Shown: positions 16,449-25,374, counted from the stretch's first letter. The stretch: 64,000 nt of DNA from Piscirickettsiaceae bacterium (GCA_013215825.1 JABSQN010000004.1:186001-250000); one strand, 5' to 3'. Numbers and translations: made by a program. Notes: generated by a model from the sequence alone, not told the origin.

Positions 16449-16696
16449 GGGGTGACTTTGTGTTCGATTCTGATTGACTAGCAGAACATTGGATTTGTAT
16501 TTTAAGCTTCATGCTTTGATATTATCTCCTTATTTTAATATTGACCTGATCCTGATTGTTTGGGCCATTATTTTTTCAAATAAATGTTTATTTATTTGTT
16601 TAGCACTCCATGCTATTTCATGTCGTTATCTAAGGTTTACTCTCAGAGTGCTTGAATAACTTAGTTTTAATCATAACTGTTTTTTGAAGGTTTGCA
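16449..16696. other. Cassette without a confident gene
   Basis: 248 bases between two attC sites. No minus-strand gene is evident. A TTG-started 61-codon frame on the plus strand (16474-16659) has a hydrophobic middle (FNIDLILIVWAIIF) but no good ribosome site and runs against the array, so it is not called. It could be a decayed or non-coding cassette. Confidence 0.5.
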
Positions 16697-16795
16697 CACT
16701 AACGCCTCATTAAGAGGCAGAAAATTGTTGGCTAAAATAAGCGACGAAGGAGCAAAAGCCAACTGTTTTTTGTCCTTTTTAATGACTTGTTAGCT
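16697..16795 (-). other. attC recombination site
   Basis: 99-base site, boxes CACTAAC and GTTAGCT. Its reverse complement matches the attC at 44956-45054 along most of its length, including AAAAGGACAAA, AACAGTTGG and GTCGCTTATTTTA. Confidence 0.9.
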
Positions 16796-17359
16796 TTTCT
16801 TAAACGCATACTTTAATTTAAGACATTGATATTTAAACCATGCTTTATATTTTGAATCAAAGTCTTTGGAATATTCAACAGCAAAAGTCTGAGTTTTGCC
16901 AGACATTGCTACATTGAGTATATTATTGCAATTTAACTGATGGTAACCATGCGATGTATGCAAAGAAAAAGTTAAGGCTTCAAAGTCATTTTTTGTAGTA
17001 CCATATTTTATTCTTAAATCAGTGTACCCATTGGCAGACATTTCAAATTCATCTGAGCTATGAAATACACAATCAGATAATGAAAGAATAGATCTGTAAT
17101 CAGGCGGATGATTTTTAAATTTTTCGACAGAAAATCTAGGTTTTAAATACGAGTCAATTGATTTTATTACAACAGGGTAAGGCTTTCGGTTTTTAACGAC
17201 TAAAATAAAAGTGCTTTCCTCGTCTTTAATATGAACTACAACCCTTTAAATTTTTAATGCTTTTTGTGAGTTTTTAAACCAACTAATTAACACTGTAGTA
17301 ATTGCGATAAGTGACGCAAGAGAACTTAATATTTCTACAGTGTATTTAAAGTTACTCAT
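16790..17359 (-). pseudogene. Membrane-anchored cassette protein interrupted by an in-frame stop
   Basis: A gene starts at ATG 17359 behind AGGAG and encodes 37 residues with a membrane helix (MSNFKYTVEILSSLASLIAI...). It meets TAA at 17246-17248. The same frame then stays open to the stop at 16790 and reads like protein (FILVVKNRKPYPVVIKSIDSY... to LKYAFKKS). With one changed codon it would be about 189 residues. It is either a nonsense mutant or a base error in this sequence. The downstream part alone has its first ATG at 17041. I recognise no family. Confidence 0.6.
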
Positions 17360-17372
17360 GACTCTCCTGAAA

Positions 17373-17410
17373 AGCTAACGCCTTGCTAAGCGGCAAACAA
17401 ATTGTTGGTA
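17373..17410 (-). other. Truncated attC site, right end of cassette array
   Basis: On the minus strand this ends CCGCTTAGCAAGGCGTTAGCT, the normal second half of an attC. The first half is missing and the sequence runs into the inverted-repeat element at 17417. It is the mirror image of the truncation at 9976. Confidence 0.75.
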
Positions 17411-17416
17411 ATCAAT

Positions 17417-17446
17417 AGAATCAATAGGGTCAGACTCGATTGATTT
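17417..17446 (+). repeat. GGGTCAGACTC inverted-repeat element, right copy
   Basis: AGAATCAATAGGGTCAGACT and onward. It matches the reverse complement of 9946-9975 at 28 of 30 positions. The two copies point in opposite directions and enclose the whole cassette array. Confidence 0.75.
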
Positions 17447-17462
17447 GAAGAAGTTAATTTAA

Positions 17463-18371
17463 TTAGGCCTCCGCCTCAACCGCAATATAATCCATCCCCG
17501 ATTCCCCACGCCAATAGCCATCACACGCTGGTGCACTGAGCAATGACTCGACATCAGTATCTGTCGATTCACCTTTAATCACCTGTGCATAACGTTGAAT
17601 AATGTCTGTCATATGATTCGGCTGTGGGCTTAGTCGCATAATATCAACGCCAAGCTGCTGCATTTGTTGCCAATGCGGTAACAGATGTTGAATTCTTCCC
17701 GATTGGGTTTGAATACCGTTAATGGTGAAAAATTGTTCGCCTTCTTGGCTATCCATGGCTAAACCTTCAGGATGATCTTGGCAAACAAGCTGGCAATCAT
17801 CCTTAGGGAGGTTGCGAAATCTCGCCGTAAAACAACGAGCTGAAAACGCTAAAGGCATGCGGCCAAATGAAAACACTTCTGTTTCAATCTTGTCTTTAAA
17901 GCCCATGGTATCAACATCGGCCAATATGTCTTTTAATGTGTCAGCATCTAACTCAACGGGCATCACCCAACGCATTAAACCTTGTTGGTGTAATAGTTTG
18001 AGAGTGTAGGCATTATAGATATTGAGCGCCGGACCACCGACAAAGGGTAACGATTGATCTGCCATCAGTTGCACAGCGCCCATGTCATTAGCTTCGACTA
18101 AAATATCGCCGTTTTGACACAAGCGTTTAACGCCAGCCATATCTGATTGGGCTTCAATTAATGTCAGCGTTGATAACACCACTTGTTTGCCAGATTGAGC
18201 TAATTCTTTGGCTAACTCAATCCATTCTGCTGTTTTTAGAAAGCGACGTTTGGCACACACTGTTTCACCCAGATAAATAATATCTATCGGGCTATTGATG
18301 TGGGTGTGATAAAAGTCTTCTACCGTTTGGCGTGGCCAAAAATATTGTATGGCACCTAAAGAGAGTTTCAT
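17463..18371 (-). CDS. ubiV: Oxygen-independent ubiquinone hydroxylation protein UbiV
   Basis: 302-residue U32-family protein. With UbiU and UbiT it carries out the ring hydroxylations of ubiquinone synthesis without O2. The four cysteines that bind the [4Fe-4S] cluster are C39, C180, C193 and C197, matching the E. coli UbiV positions as I remember them. It begins MKLSLGAIQYFWPRQTVEDFY. It lies 18 bases after ubiU in the same direction, so the pair is an operon. Control by FNR through the site at 19458 is likely. Confidence 0.93.
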   Translation of the reverse strand: MKLSLGAIQYFWPRQTVEDFYHTHINSPIDIIYLGETVCAKRRFLKTAEWIELAKELAQSGKQVVLSTLTLIEAQSDMAGVKRLCQNGDILVEANDMGAVQLMADQSLPFVGGPALNIYNAYTLKLLHQQGLMRWVMPVELDADTLKDILADVDTMGFKDKIETEVFSFGRMPLAFSARCFTARFRNLPKDDCQLVCQDHPEGLAMDSQEGEQFFTINGIQTQSGRIQHLLPHWQQMQQLGVDIMRLSPQPNHMTDIIQRYAQVIKGESTDTDVESLLSAPACDGYWRGESGMDYIAVEAEA

Positions 18372-18389
18372 GGGTTTTGGCCTAATTAT

Positions 18390-19388
18390 TTATTGCCATG
18401 GGCGGTTGTATGCGCCCAGCGTTGTTTGAGTGCCTTCTGACACGCTGGCAAGATCATTCATCCATTGTGGTTTAGCGACATAGTTTTGTGAATCTACATG
18501 GCAACTATCGATGGCTTGTCGCCATACTTTAGCGACCTTAGATACATACGCTGTACTGCGTTGACGGCCTTCAATTTTGATCGCTTTGACCCCTGCTGCT
18601 TGTAACTCGGGTAGAAGTTCTAAGGTATTCAAGCTCGTCGGTTCTTCTAAGGCATGATAGGTATGACCATCAACATTAAACCGACCTTTACACACCACGG
18701 GATAGCCTGCTTTTTCATCAGGTGCATAACGATCAATTAACACATCATTTAAGCGAATTTCCGTACCTTCTGGCGTTTCAACCCAACGAACCGCTTTGGC
18801 AGGGCTACATGCACCGCAAGTATTCGGTGATTCGCCGGTGGCATAAGAAGATAATAAACAACGGCCTTCGACCATCACGCATAAACTTCCAAAGCCAAAA
18901 ACTTCCAGATCCACTGGGCTATCTTCTGCCAAGCGTTTAACTTGTGACATAGATAATACCCGTGGAATAACCGCTCGTTTAATATCAAACTGTTGTTTAT
19001 AAAATCGTAAGGCTTCAGCATTGGTCGCTGAACCCTGAACCGATAAATGACGAGCAAGATTGGGATGCTTTTCAGTGGCATAGGCTAATACACCAGCGTC
19101 TGCAATAATCAAAGCATCAATACCTATATCAGCGGCAACATCCACCGCTTTTTGCCAACGTGACCAGCCCGCAGGTTGAGGAAAAGTATTGATAGCAACA
19201 TAAACTTTGCAGCCACGATCATGGGCATAGTTGACGGCTTTTTGTGCCGTGCCATCGTTAAAATTTAGGCCGGCAAAATGTCGTGCGTTAGTATCATCTT
19301 TAAAACCGATATAAACGGCATCGGCACCACTATCAACAGCCATTTTCAGCATCGAGATATTGCCTGCTGGACAAACCAGTTCCATCAT
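18390..19388 (-). CDS. ubiU: Oxygen-independent ubiquinone hydroxylation protein UbiU
   Basis: 332-residue U32-family partner of UbiV. It has MELVCPAGNISMLKMAVDSGADAVYIG at the front. The iron-sulfur cysteines lie in SLCVMVEGRCLLSSY, NTCGACSP and VVCKGRFNV. Counted from the second of two adjacent ATG codons (19385) they fall at 169, 176, 190/193 and 232, the E. coli pattern, so that codon may be the true start. The heterodimer transfers oxygen from prephenate rather than O2 in the known system. Divergent from ubiT. Confidence 0.93.
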   Translation of the reverse strand: MMELVCPAGNISMLKMAVDSGADAVYIGFKDDTNARHFAGLNFNDGTAQKAVNYAHDRGCKVYVAINTFPQPAGWSRWQKAVDVAADIGIDALIIADAGVLAYATEKHPNLARHLSVQGSATNAEALRFYKQQFDIKRAVIPRVLSMSQVKRLAEDSPVDLEVFGFGSLCVMVEGRCLLSSYATGESPNTCGACSPAKAVRWVETPEGTEIRLNDVLIDRYAPDEKAGYPVVCKGRFNVDGHTYHALEEPTSLNTLELLPELQAAGVKAIKIEGRQRSTAYVSKVAKVWRQAIDSCHVDSQNYVAKPQWMNDLASVSEGTQTTLGAYNRPWQ

Positions 19389-19457
19389 TAAGCCCCTATA
19401 ATTTATAGCTATATGATAATGGGTTTGATAATGAAAATGGAGCTAGTTAAAGAACTT

Positions 19458-19471
19458 TTGATCTGGATCAT
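19458..19471. promoter_or_regulatory. FNR/ANR-type site between ubiU and ubiT
   Basis: TTGAT-CTGG-ATCAT matches the FNR consensus TTGAT-N4-ATCAA at nine of ten specified positions. It sits 70 bases before ubiU and 60 before ubiT, so it could activate either or both when oxygen is low. This fits the known anaerobic role of the three genes. Confidence 0.7.
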
Positions 19472-19531
19472 TGTTATATATTTGATATCCGTCATTATGA
19501 ATAATTTTAGCGTATCAGGCACTACATTATT

Positions 19532-20047
19532 ATGGCTTCGACTCCACACAAACTTGCTTTATTGATACCAAAAAAACTGGCTTCATTACCCGGAATCCAA
19601 TATCTACCTTGGAAGGTGCCATTTAGGCTGTTGCCAACGTTAATTCAACTCACTGCTGTCGAAAAAATATCTAACTATATCTTTAAACAACAACTTATTG
19701 ATGGTGATCTGTATTTTCTTGAAGATGCTGTATTGCGAATACAAATCAATGATTTAGCTTATGATTGGCAAGTATCCTTGCAACATAATCGCCTATCATT
19801 TAGTCAGGGCACAGATGCTGCTGACACCACTTTTTCCGGTAATAGTAAGGAGTTTCTGTTATTAGCCAGTCGCCGTGAAGACCCTGACACCCTATTCTTT
19901 CAACGACGCTTATCCATTGAAGGTAATACTGAATTAGGATTACAAGTTAAAAACCTCATCGATAGTGTTGATCTCGATGAGTTTCCGACCTCTTTAAATC
20001 ATGCTTTATCTTTAACTGCTGATTTTGTTGAGGCCTTACCACAATAA
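19532..20047 (+). CDS. ubiT: Ubiquinone biosynthesis accessory factor UbiT (SCP2 domain)
   Basis: 171 residues with an SCP2-type lipid-binding domain. UbiT binds ubiquinone intermediates for the UbiU-UbiV reaction. Family features are the helical front LPWKVPFRLLPTLIQLTAVEKISNYIFKQQLIDGDLYFLE, the segment DTTFSGNSKEFLLLASRREDPDTLFFQRRLSIEGNTELGL and the end LDEFPTSL. Divergent from ubiU across a 143-base region with an FNR-like site. Confidence 0.93.
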   Translation: MASTPHKLALLIPKKLASLPGIQYLPWKVPFRLLPTLIQLTAVEKISNYIFKQQLIDGDLYFLEDAVLRIQINDLAYDWQVSLQHNRLSFSQGTDAADTTFSGNSKEFLLLASRREDPDTLFFQRRLSIEGNTELGLQVKNLIDSVDLDEFPTSLNHALSLTADFVEALPQ

Positions 20048-20111
20048 TCCACTGTTCCAGCACGGAATAAAGTTCCTAGAATCACAGTACAATCTCGACT
20101 CGCCTTAGTTG

Positions 20112-20657
20112 TCATTTGCTTTTGGGTCTAAAGGGTTTTATTACCGTTTCATCGCATTCCAAATAGGGCCCTTCCATCAGATCAATGCAATAAGGTACAG
20201 CCGGGAAAACGGCATCCAAGCATTCACGAATAGATTTGGGCTTACCAGGAAGATTGATAATTAAAGTTTGTCCTCTCAATCCGGCTGTTTGTCGAGATAA
20301 AATAGCTGTAGGAACAAATTTCAATGACTCTGCCCGCATTAATTCACCAAATCCAGGCATCATTCGGTCACATACGGCTTCAGTCGACTCGGGAGTTACA
20401 TCTCGTTTAGCAGGCCCAGTACCGCCAGTCGTTACAATCAAGCAACACTGTAATTCATCAGCCATTCTAACTAGCACTTCCTCAATGATATCCTTCTCAT
20501 CAGGAATAACCTCATAGACAGGCTCCCAAGGTGATGTCAGATATTCATTAAGGGTAGCAATTATTGCTTTACCTGAAATATCATCATAAATACCCATGCT
20601 GGCTCGATCACTAACTGTCACGATACCAATTTTTGCTATTGTCATAATAGTACTCAA
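20112..20657 (-). CDS. mog: Molybdopterin adenylyltransferase
   Basis: 181 residues of the MogA type, which adenylates molybdopterin before metal insertion. It has KIGIVTVSDRASMGIYDD, LIVTTGGTGPAKRDVTPEST, MPGFGELMRAESLKFVPTAILSRQ, LIINLPGKPKSIRECL and the end VPYCIDLMEGPYLE, all near-identical to MogA motifs. It lies 54 bases after pdxT and ends the minus-strand run that starts at nrdD. Molybdoenzymes such as nitrate reductases would be its clients; none is in the window. Confidence 0.93.
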   Translation of the reverse strand: MSTIMTIAKIGIVTVSDRASMGIYDDISGKAIIATLNEYLTSPWEPVYEVIPDEKDIIEEVLVRMADELQCCLIVTTGGTGPAKRDVTPESTEAVCDRMMPGFGELMRAESLKFVPTAILSRQTAGLRGQTLIINLPGKPKSIRECLDAVFPAVPYCIDLMEGPYLECDETVIKPFRPKSK

Positions 20658-20711
20658 ATTAAATTATTTATATTAAAAGAGACTCAATTCTGATAGAAAT
20701 AAAATCACCCC

Positions 20712-21290
20712 TTAATTCAAATTGCCTCCGAAAGCCAATTGATGAAATAAGGTGACATCATTCAGTTCAGGATGAAACGTCAAGCCAATGTGACGTCCTT
20801 GACGAACAGCAACGGGATCATTGTTGTATCTGGCTAAAACCTCAACATCCGGTCCAACAGTATTAATCTGTGGTGCCCGAATAAAGCTAGCTACAATCGT
20901 TTGCTGATGATCTGCAAGGTTTACCGTCAAATCATCAACAAAAGAATTCAGTTGTCGGCCAAATGCATTGCGAGTTACCGTGACATTCATTATCGCCAAG
21001 GTATTAATACGTGAGTCGTCTTGCTGCAACTTGGCCATCATTATCAATCCAGCACAGGTTCCCAATATGGGGGATCGCTGTGCAAACGCTAGTATTGCTT
21101 GTCGAAATTCGCTGGCATCAATCAACTTGCTCATCGTGGTCGATTCACCACCAGGAATAATCAATCCCGACACATGATCTAACTGCTGTGGATAACGTAT
21201 CAATACTGATTGCATTCCCAGCTGAGATAAAATTTGACTATGTTTTTGATAATTTCCCTGTAAAGCCAGCAAACCAATTTTCACTACCAC
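20712..21290 (-). CDS. pdxT: Pyridoxal 5'-phosphate synthase glutaminase subunit
   Basis: 192-residue class I glutaminase that feeds ammonia to PdxS. The catalytic triad is visible: the nucleophile C79 in [13 protein letters not shown], and H173 and E175 in LTFHPELND. The oxyanion segment [14 protein letters not shown] and the [12 protein letters not shown] loop are typical. The start overlaps the pdxS stop by 7 bases. PdxST is much less common in gammaproteobacteria than the DXP-dependent route, though Haemophilus has it. Confidence 0.95.
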   Translation of the reverse strand: MVVKIGLLALQGNYQKHSQILSQLGMQSVLIRYPQQLDHVSGLIIPGGESTTMSKLIDASEFRQAILAFAQRSPILGTCAGLIMMAKLQQDDSRINTLAIMNVTVTRNAFGRQLNSFVDDLTVNLADHQQTIVASFIRAPQINTVGPDVEVLARYNNDPVAVRQGRHIGLTFHPELNDVTLFHQLAFGGNLN

Positions 21291-22171
21291 CCTCGTTCTT
21301 GTAATCGCTGTTCGGCTGGAATATCAGCAATATTGATTCCTTTCATTGCACTTCTTAGGCCGGTTGAAATCTCAGCCAATTTTTGAGCATCATCAAAATA
21401 GGTTACCGCTTCAACGATAGCTTTGGCCCTATCCGCGGGATCGTCACTCATAAATATTCCTGATCCAACAAATACCGTTTCTGCACCTAATTGCATCATC
21501 AATGCTGCATCAGCGGGGGTTGCTATGCCACCTGCTGCAAAATTTGGTACGGGTAATTTTCCTGTTTCTGCAACCTGACGAACCAAATCAAACGGTGCAC
21601 CAAAATCTCTGGCTTTTGCCATCAGTTCTTCAATTCCCAAGCCCGTCAGACTTTTCATATCGTATTGAAGCTGGCGCATATGTCGCACCGCTTCAACAAT
21701 GTTACCGCTACCCGCCTCACCTTTAGTTCGAATCATGGCGGCACCTTCACCTATCCGTCTTAATGCCTCTCCCAGATTTCGACAACCACAGACAAAGGGT
21801 ACTTTAAACTCATTTTTCCAAATATGATTTATTTCATCCGCTGGGGTTAGCACTTCACTTTCATCAATAAAATCAACATCCAGTGCTTGTAAAATTTGAG
21901 CTTCAACAAAATGACCAATTCGGCATTTCGCCATCACAGGAATAGAAACCTCCTCCTGTATTTCTTTGATCATTGCTGGATCACTCATTCGTGCAATGCC
22001 ACCATCTTTTCTAATGTCAGATGGGATCCGCTCCAATGCCATCACGGCAACAGCGCCGGACTCTTCTGCAATTTTTGCCTGTTCAGGGTTAGTGACATCC
22101 ATAATCACCCCTCCTTTTAGCATTTCTGCCAATCCTATTTTCACTGCAAAAGATGCTGTGTTTTGTTCCAT
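21284..22171 (-). CDS. pdxS: Pyridoxal 5'-phosphate synthase lyase subunit
   Basis: 295 residues, full length. PdxS builds PLP directly from ribose 5-phosphate, glyceraldehyde 3-phosphate and ammonia. Highly conserved stretches are [91 protein letters not shown] and [16 protein letters not shown]. It follows nrdG by 63 bases on the same strand. Because it makes PLP without PNP oxidase (PdxH, O2-dependent), its place among anaerobic genes makes sense. Confidence 0.97.
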   Translation of the reverse strand: MEQNTASFAVKIGLAEMLKGGVIMDVTNPEQAKIAEESGAVAVMALERIPSDIRKDGGIARMSDPAMIKEIQEEVSIPVMAKCRIGHFVEAQILQALDVDFIDESEVLTPADEINHIWKNEFKVPFVCGCRNLGEALRRIGEGAAMIRTKGEAGSGNIVEAVRHMRQLQYDMKSLTGLGIEELMAKARDFGAPFDLVRQVAETGKLPVPNFAAGGIATPADAALMMQLGAETVFVGSGIFMSDDPADRAKAIVEAVTYFDDAQKLAEISTGLRSAMKGINIADIPAEQRLQERGW

Positions 22172-22234
22172 GTTAAAACCTCTAATAAAATACTCGTACT
22201 GTTCTCATAGGAAATAGCAATGCATTGTGTAGCA

Positions 22235-22915
22235 TCAGTTATATCTCAATGTAAAATCTGGAAACATCATGTTCATTTTTTCTCGTATAACACCGTCAAT
22301 TGATAATGAAGTCCGATCCACATCATGCCCTTCAACTGCTCGACATTCCTGCAATGCGTAATGTGTCACTCCTAGATCCGCCAACGTTTCTGCTAGTTCA
22401 AGTACACTATCAATCGTGAAGAAATTAGGATCAACGGTAGTACGCACTTCATAATCAACACCACTTGCGAGCAGCAAAGCCAAACTCTCTTTAACCTTGT
22501 CACCACTACCCGCTATCCCAGTAATCTGTGAATAGTTTTCAAACGATGTTTTGACATCAAAACCCACCCAGTCCAGCATCGGTAAGTGTTGTTCTAAGCG
22601 TTGTGGATTGGCACCAGCAGTATGGAGGGCAACCTTAAATCCCATCTCCTTAATACTAGCAATAGCCTCTGCTAATCCTGATTGTAATAAGGGTTCGCCA
22701 CCACTCAATACCACACCATCAAGGAACCCTCGTCGAGGCTCCAAAAAGGCGCGCAACATTTCCCAATCATCTGCGGCTTCATCAACTTTGAGCAGATGTG
22801 GATTATGGCAATAAGGGCATCGCCAAGCACAGCCTTGTAAAAAGACTACTGCCGCCAAATGACCTGGAAAATCAATGGTCGTGAACGATGTCATACCACC
22901 GATATTGAGTCGCAT
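22235..22915 (-). CDS. nrdG: Anaerobic ribonucleotide reductase activating protein
   Basis: 226-residue radical SAM activase that installs the glycyl radical on class III ribonucleotide reductase. The cluster motif is CAWRCPYCHNPH (C-x3-C-x2-C), followed by VVLSGGEPLLQ. It is of the longer NrdG type. It lies 20 bases after the small glycyl-radical gene and 51 bases before pdxS would start on the opposite reading, all on the minus strand, so nrdD, the small gene and nrdG form one operon. Confidence 0.93.
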   Translation of the reverse strand: MRLNIGGMTSFTTIDFPGHLAAVVFLQGCAWRCPYCHNPHLLKVDEAADDWEMLRAFLEPRRGFLDGVVLSGGEPLLQSGLAEAIASIKEMGFKVALHTAGANPQRLEQHLPMLDWVGFDVKTSFENYSQITGIAGSGDKVKESLALLLASGVDYEVRTTVDPNFFTIDSVLELAETLADLGVTHYALQECRAVEGHDVDRTSLSIDGVIREKMNMMFPDFTLRYN

Positions 22916-22935
22916 TTAACTAAAAACCATCTTTG

Positions 22936-23106
22936 TTAATGATGCGTTGGGCATTCAACAAAATGCTTCCGATCCGCATGTTCACTTTGTTTTCCGGGAT
23001 TAAATGATGTTACTGGGCGGTGATATCCCATAACCCGAGTCCAGATTTCACAGCGCTGACGCTCTTCTTCACGCAGTTCAATAGTCATAGTATTGTTAGT
23101 TGACAT
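22936..23106 (-). CDS. Separate glycyl-radical domain of class III ribonucleotide reductase
   Basis: 56-residue gene between nrdD and nrdG with a good ribosome site (AGGAG). The key segment is RCEIWTRVMGYHRPVTSFNPGKQ. R24-V25-x-G27-Y28 matches the RV-x-GY motif around the radical glycine at the end of NrdD proteins. The large NrdD here stops right after its zinc-binding cysteines and lacks this motif. I infer that G27 carries the radical in a two-piece enzyme. I recall short proteins of this type annotated as anaerobic reductase in databases, so it is probably a known variant. Confidence 0.72.
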   Translation of the reverse strand: MSTNNTMTIELREEERQRCEIWTRVMGYHRPVTSFNPGKQSEHADRKHFVECPTHH

Positions 23107-23136
23107 AGTCTTTCTCCTGTTTATAAATTTAAATAG

Positions 23137-25182
23137 TTAAGCGGCTGCTTGTTGTTTCTTTTCTATCAATAGCTCTTTGTCGCAGTGTGGACAGAATTCT
23201 TGTTCACCATCCAAATAGCCATGTTTAGGACAAATTGAAAATGTGGGTGTAATCGTAATGTAAGGTAATCGGAAGCGTTCCAAAACACGCCGAACCAAGG
23301 TGCTACAGGCTTTCGAATTTGAAATCCGTTCGTTCATATAAAGATGCAATACCGTGCCACCTGTGTATTGAGTCTGTAGCTCATCTTGTAGTGATAAAGC
23401 CTCAAAAGGATCGTCCGTCAAGCCAACGGGTAACTGTGAAGAATTAGTATAGTAAGGTGCAGTTTCAGTGCCGGCCTGAATAATGTCAGTAAAGCGTTTA
23501 CGATCTTCTTTTGCAAAACGATAGGTAGTTCCTTCAGCAGGTGTTGCCTCTAGGTTATACATATTTCCCGTTTCATCTTGGAAAGAAATTAACTTTTCTC
23601 TAATATGAGTAAGGAGTCGTGAAGCAAAATCCCGGCCCCATTCATCACTAATGTCATGGGTATCATCACTGAAATTACGGATCATCTCATTAAGTCCGTT
23701 GACACCAATCGTAGAAAAGTGATTTCTCAAGGTTCCCAGATAACGCTTGGTATAAGGATATAAGCCACCATCCATATAACGTTGAATCATCTTACGTTTG
23801 ATCTCTAGGCTGTTCTTGGCCAGCTCCATCAACCTATCAACATTTTTAATTAAAGCGGTTTCGTCATTGCTATACAGATAACCAAGACGAGCACAGTTGA
23901 TGGTGACAACCCCAATAGAACCCGTTTGTTCAGCAGAGCCAAACAGGCCGTTACCACGTTTCAACAACTCCCGAAGATCCAGTTGTAGGCGGCAACACAT
24001 TGAACGAACCTGACTTGGTTCCATATCGGAGTTAATAAAATTCTGGAAATAGGGCAATCCATATTTGGCGGTCATATCAAATAACCGTATGGCATTATCA
24101 CTTTCCCAAGGGAAATCTTTAGTGATGTTGTAAGTAGGAATTGGAAAGGTAAAAACACGTCCCTTGGCATCACCAGCAATCATAACCTCAATATAGGCCT
24201 GATTGATCATGTCCATTTCTACCTGCAGGTCACCATAACAAAAGTCCATTTCTTCACCGGCAATAAGCGGAATCTGTTCCTGCAAATCATCGGGGCAAAC
24301 CCAATCAAAAGTCAGGTTAGTAAAGGGCGTTTGAGTTCCCCATCGTGAAGGAACGTTAAGATTATAGATAAATTCCTGAATACATTGGCGAACGGTACCG
24401 TAGCTCAATTCTCCACGACGTATATACGGTGCTAAATACGTATCAAAGGAACTAAAAGCCTGTGCTCCCGCCCACTCATTTTGTAATGCCCCGAGGAAAT
24501 TGACCATCTGCCCTAATGCACTGGAAAAATGCTTTGGTGGACCCGCCTCAACTTTACCTGGCACACCATTAAAACCTTCTGTTAATAAAATACGTAACGA
24601 CCAACCGGCACAATAACCAGCCAGCATATCGAGATCATGAATATGAAGGTCGCCTTCACGATGAGCTAAGCCAATTTCTTTAGGATAGACATGATTGAGC
24701 CAATAGTTGGCAGTAACCTTACCTGCAGTGTTGAGAATCAATCCACCTAAGGAATAGCCTTGGTTAGCATTAGCATTAACCCGCCAGTCGAGTTGCTCCA
24801 GATATTCATTCATTGAGGACTCAACATCAATCATCGACTTTTGGTCTTGACGCAACTTTCCATGTTGTTCGCGGTAGACAATATAAGCACGTGCAGTCTG
24901 GTAATGGTCGGAAGTAATTAGGACTTGTTCAACCACATCCTGAATCTGTTCAATCTCAAGTGTACGAGTAGCATAGCGATGGCGAAGCACCTTTAATACC
25001 TGAGCGGTTAGTTGACGCGCCTCCTCTACAACAAATTCCCCAGTAGCGAGACCTGCTCGCTGGATCGCTGAGAGAATCTTATCAGCATCAAATTTAGCTT
25101 GCTGACCATCACGTTTCATTACCATAGAGGGTAATTTATCTATCGAGGGTTCTCTGGCAGTCGTTGCTTTCTCTGTGTTCAT
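23137..25182 (-). CDS. nrdD: Anaerobic ribonucleoside-triphosphate reductase, large part
   Basis: 681-residue class III reductase making deoxynucleotides without O2. An ATP-cone (about residues 18-110: VMKRDGQQAKFDADKILSAIQRAG) is followed by the ten-stranded barrel region with LHIHDLDMLAGYCAGWSLRILL and CSTLVRRVLERFRLPYITITPTFSICPKHGYLDGEQEFCPHCD. That last part is the zinc site. The chain then ends in EKKQQAAA, without the usual RVxGY radical motif, which is in the next gene 30 bases on. NrdR and FNR-like sites lie in its promoter. Confidence 0.93.
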   Translation of the reverse strand: MNTEKATTAREPSIDKLPSMVMKRDGQQAKFDADKILSAIQRAGLATGEFVVEEARQLTAQVLKVLRHRYATRTLEIEQIQDVVEQVLITSDHYQTARAYIVYREQHGKLRQDQKSMIDVESSMNEYLEQLDWRVNANANQGYSLGGLILNTAGKVTANYWLNHVYPKEIGLAHREGDLHIHDLDMLAGYCAGWSLRILLTEGFNGVPGKVEAGPPKHFSSALGQMVNFLGALQNEWAGAQAFSSFDTYLAPYIRRGELSYGTVRQCIQEFIYNLNVPSRWGTQTPFTNLTFDWVCPDDLQEQIPLIAGEEMDFCYGDLQVEMDMINQAYIEVMIAGDAKGRVFTFPIPTYNITKDFPWESDNAIRLFDMTAKYGLPYFQNFINSDMEPSQVRSMCCRLQLDLRELLKRGNGLFGSAEQTGSIGVVTINCARLGYLYSNDETALIKNVDRLMELAKNSLEIKRKMIQRYMDGGLYPYTKRYLGTLRNHFSTIGVNGLNEMIRNFSDDTHDISDEWGRDFASRLLTHIREKLISFQDETGNMYNLEATPAEGTTYRFAKEDRKRFTDIIQAGTETAPYYTNSSQLPVGLTDDPFEALSLQDELQTQYTGGTVLHLYMNERISNSKACSTLVRRVLERFRLPYITITPTFSICPKHGYLDGEQEFCPHCDKELLIEKKQQAAA

Positions 25183-25324
25183 GACTTTTCTCCTTGTTCA
25201 TTTTCTCTGCTGACAAATTTCAGCAACTCAATTAGAAAAGAGATAACACATAAAATCACACATTAATCCGCTTACTTTCTCTTTATCCAGACAGTAAATG
25301 CTTGAGTTACTTCAAATCCACAAA

Positions 25325-25342
25325 ACCACTATATCTTGTGGT
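25325..25342. promoter_or_regulatory. NrdR box 1 upstream of nrdD
   Basis: ACCACTATATCTTGTGGT matches the palindromic NrdR box (consensus near acaCwAtATaTwGtgt). NrdR represses ribonucleotide reductase genes. A second box lies 31 bases away, the three-turn spacing usual for paired NrdR boxes. Confidence 0.8.
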
Positions 25343-25355
25343 TTGAAAAAGTAAA

Positions 25356-25373
25356 AGCACTATATGTAGTGGT
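25356..25373. promoter_or_regulatory. NrdR box 2 upstream of nrdD
   Basis: AGCACTATATGTAGTGGT, 31 bases from box 1 start to start. It abuts the FNR-like site at 25375, so NrdR and FNR binding may influence each other. Confidence 0.8.
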
Positions 25374-25374
25374 C

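Noticed and set aside
16474-16659. 61-codon plus-strand frame in a cassette
   Set aside because: TTG start, weak context, and opposite to the orientation of all other genes in the array.
9916-17460. Search for an integron integrase next to the array
   Set aside because: No tyrosine-recombinase-like reading frame is present at either end; the block is called a CALIN rather than a complete integron.
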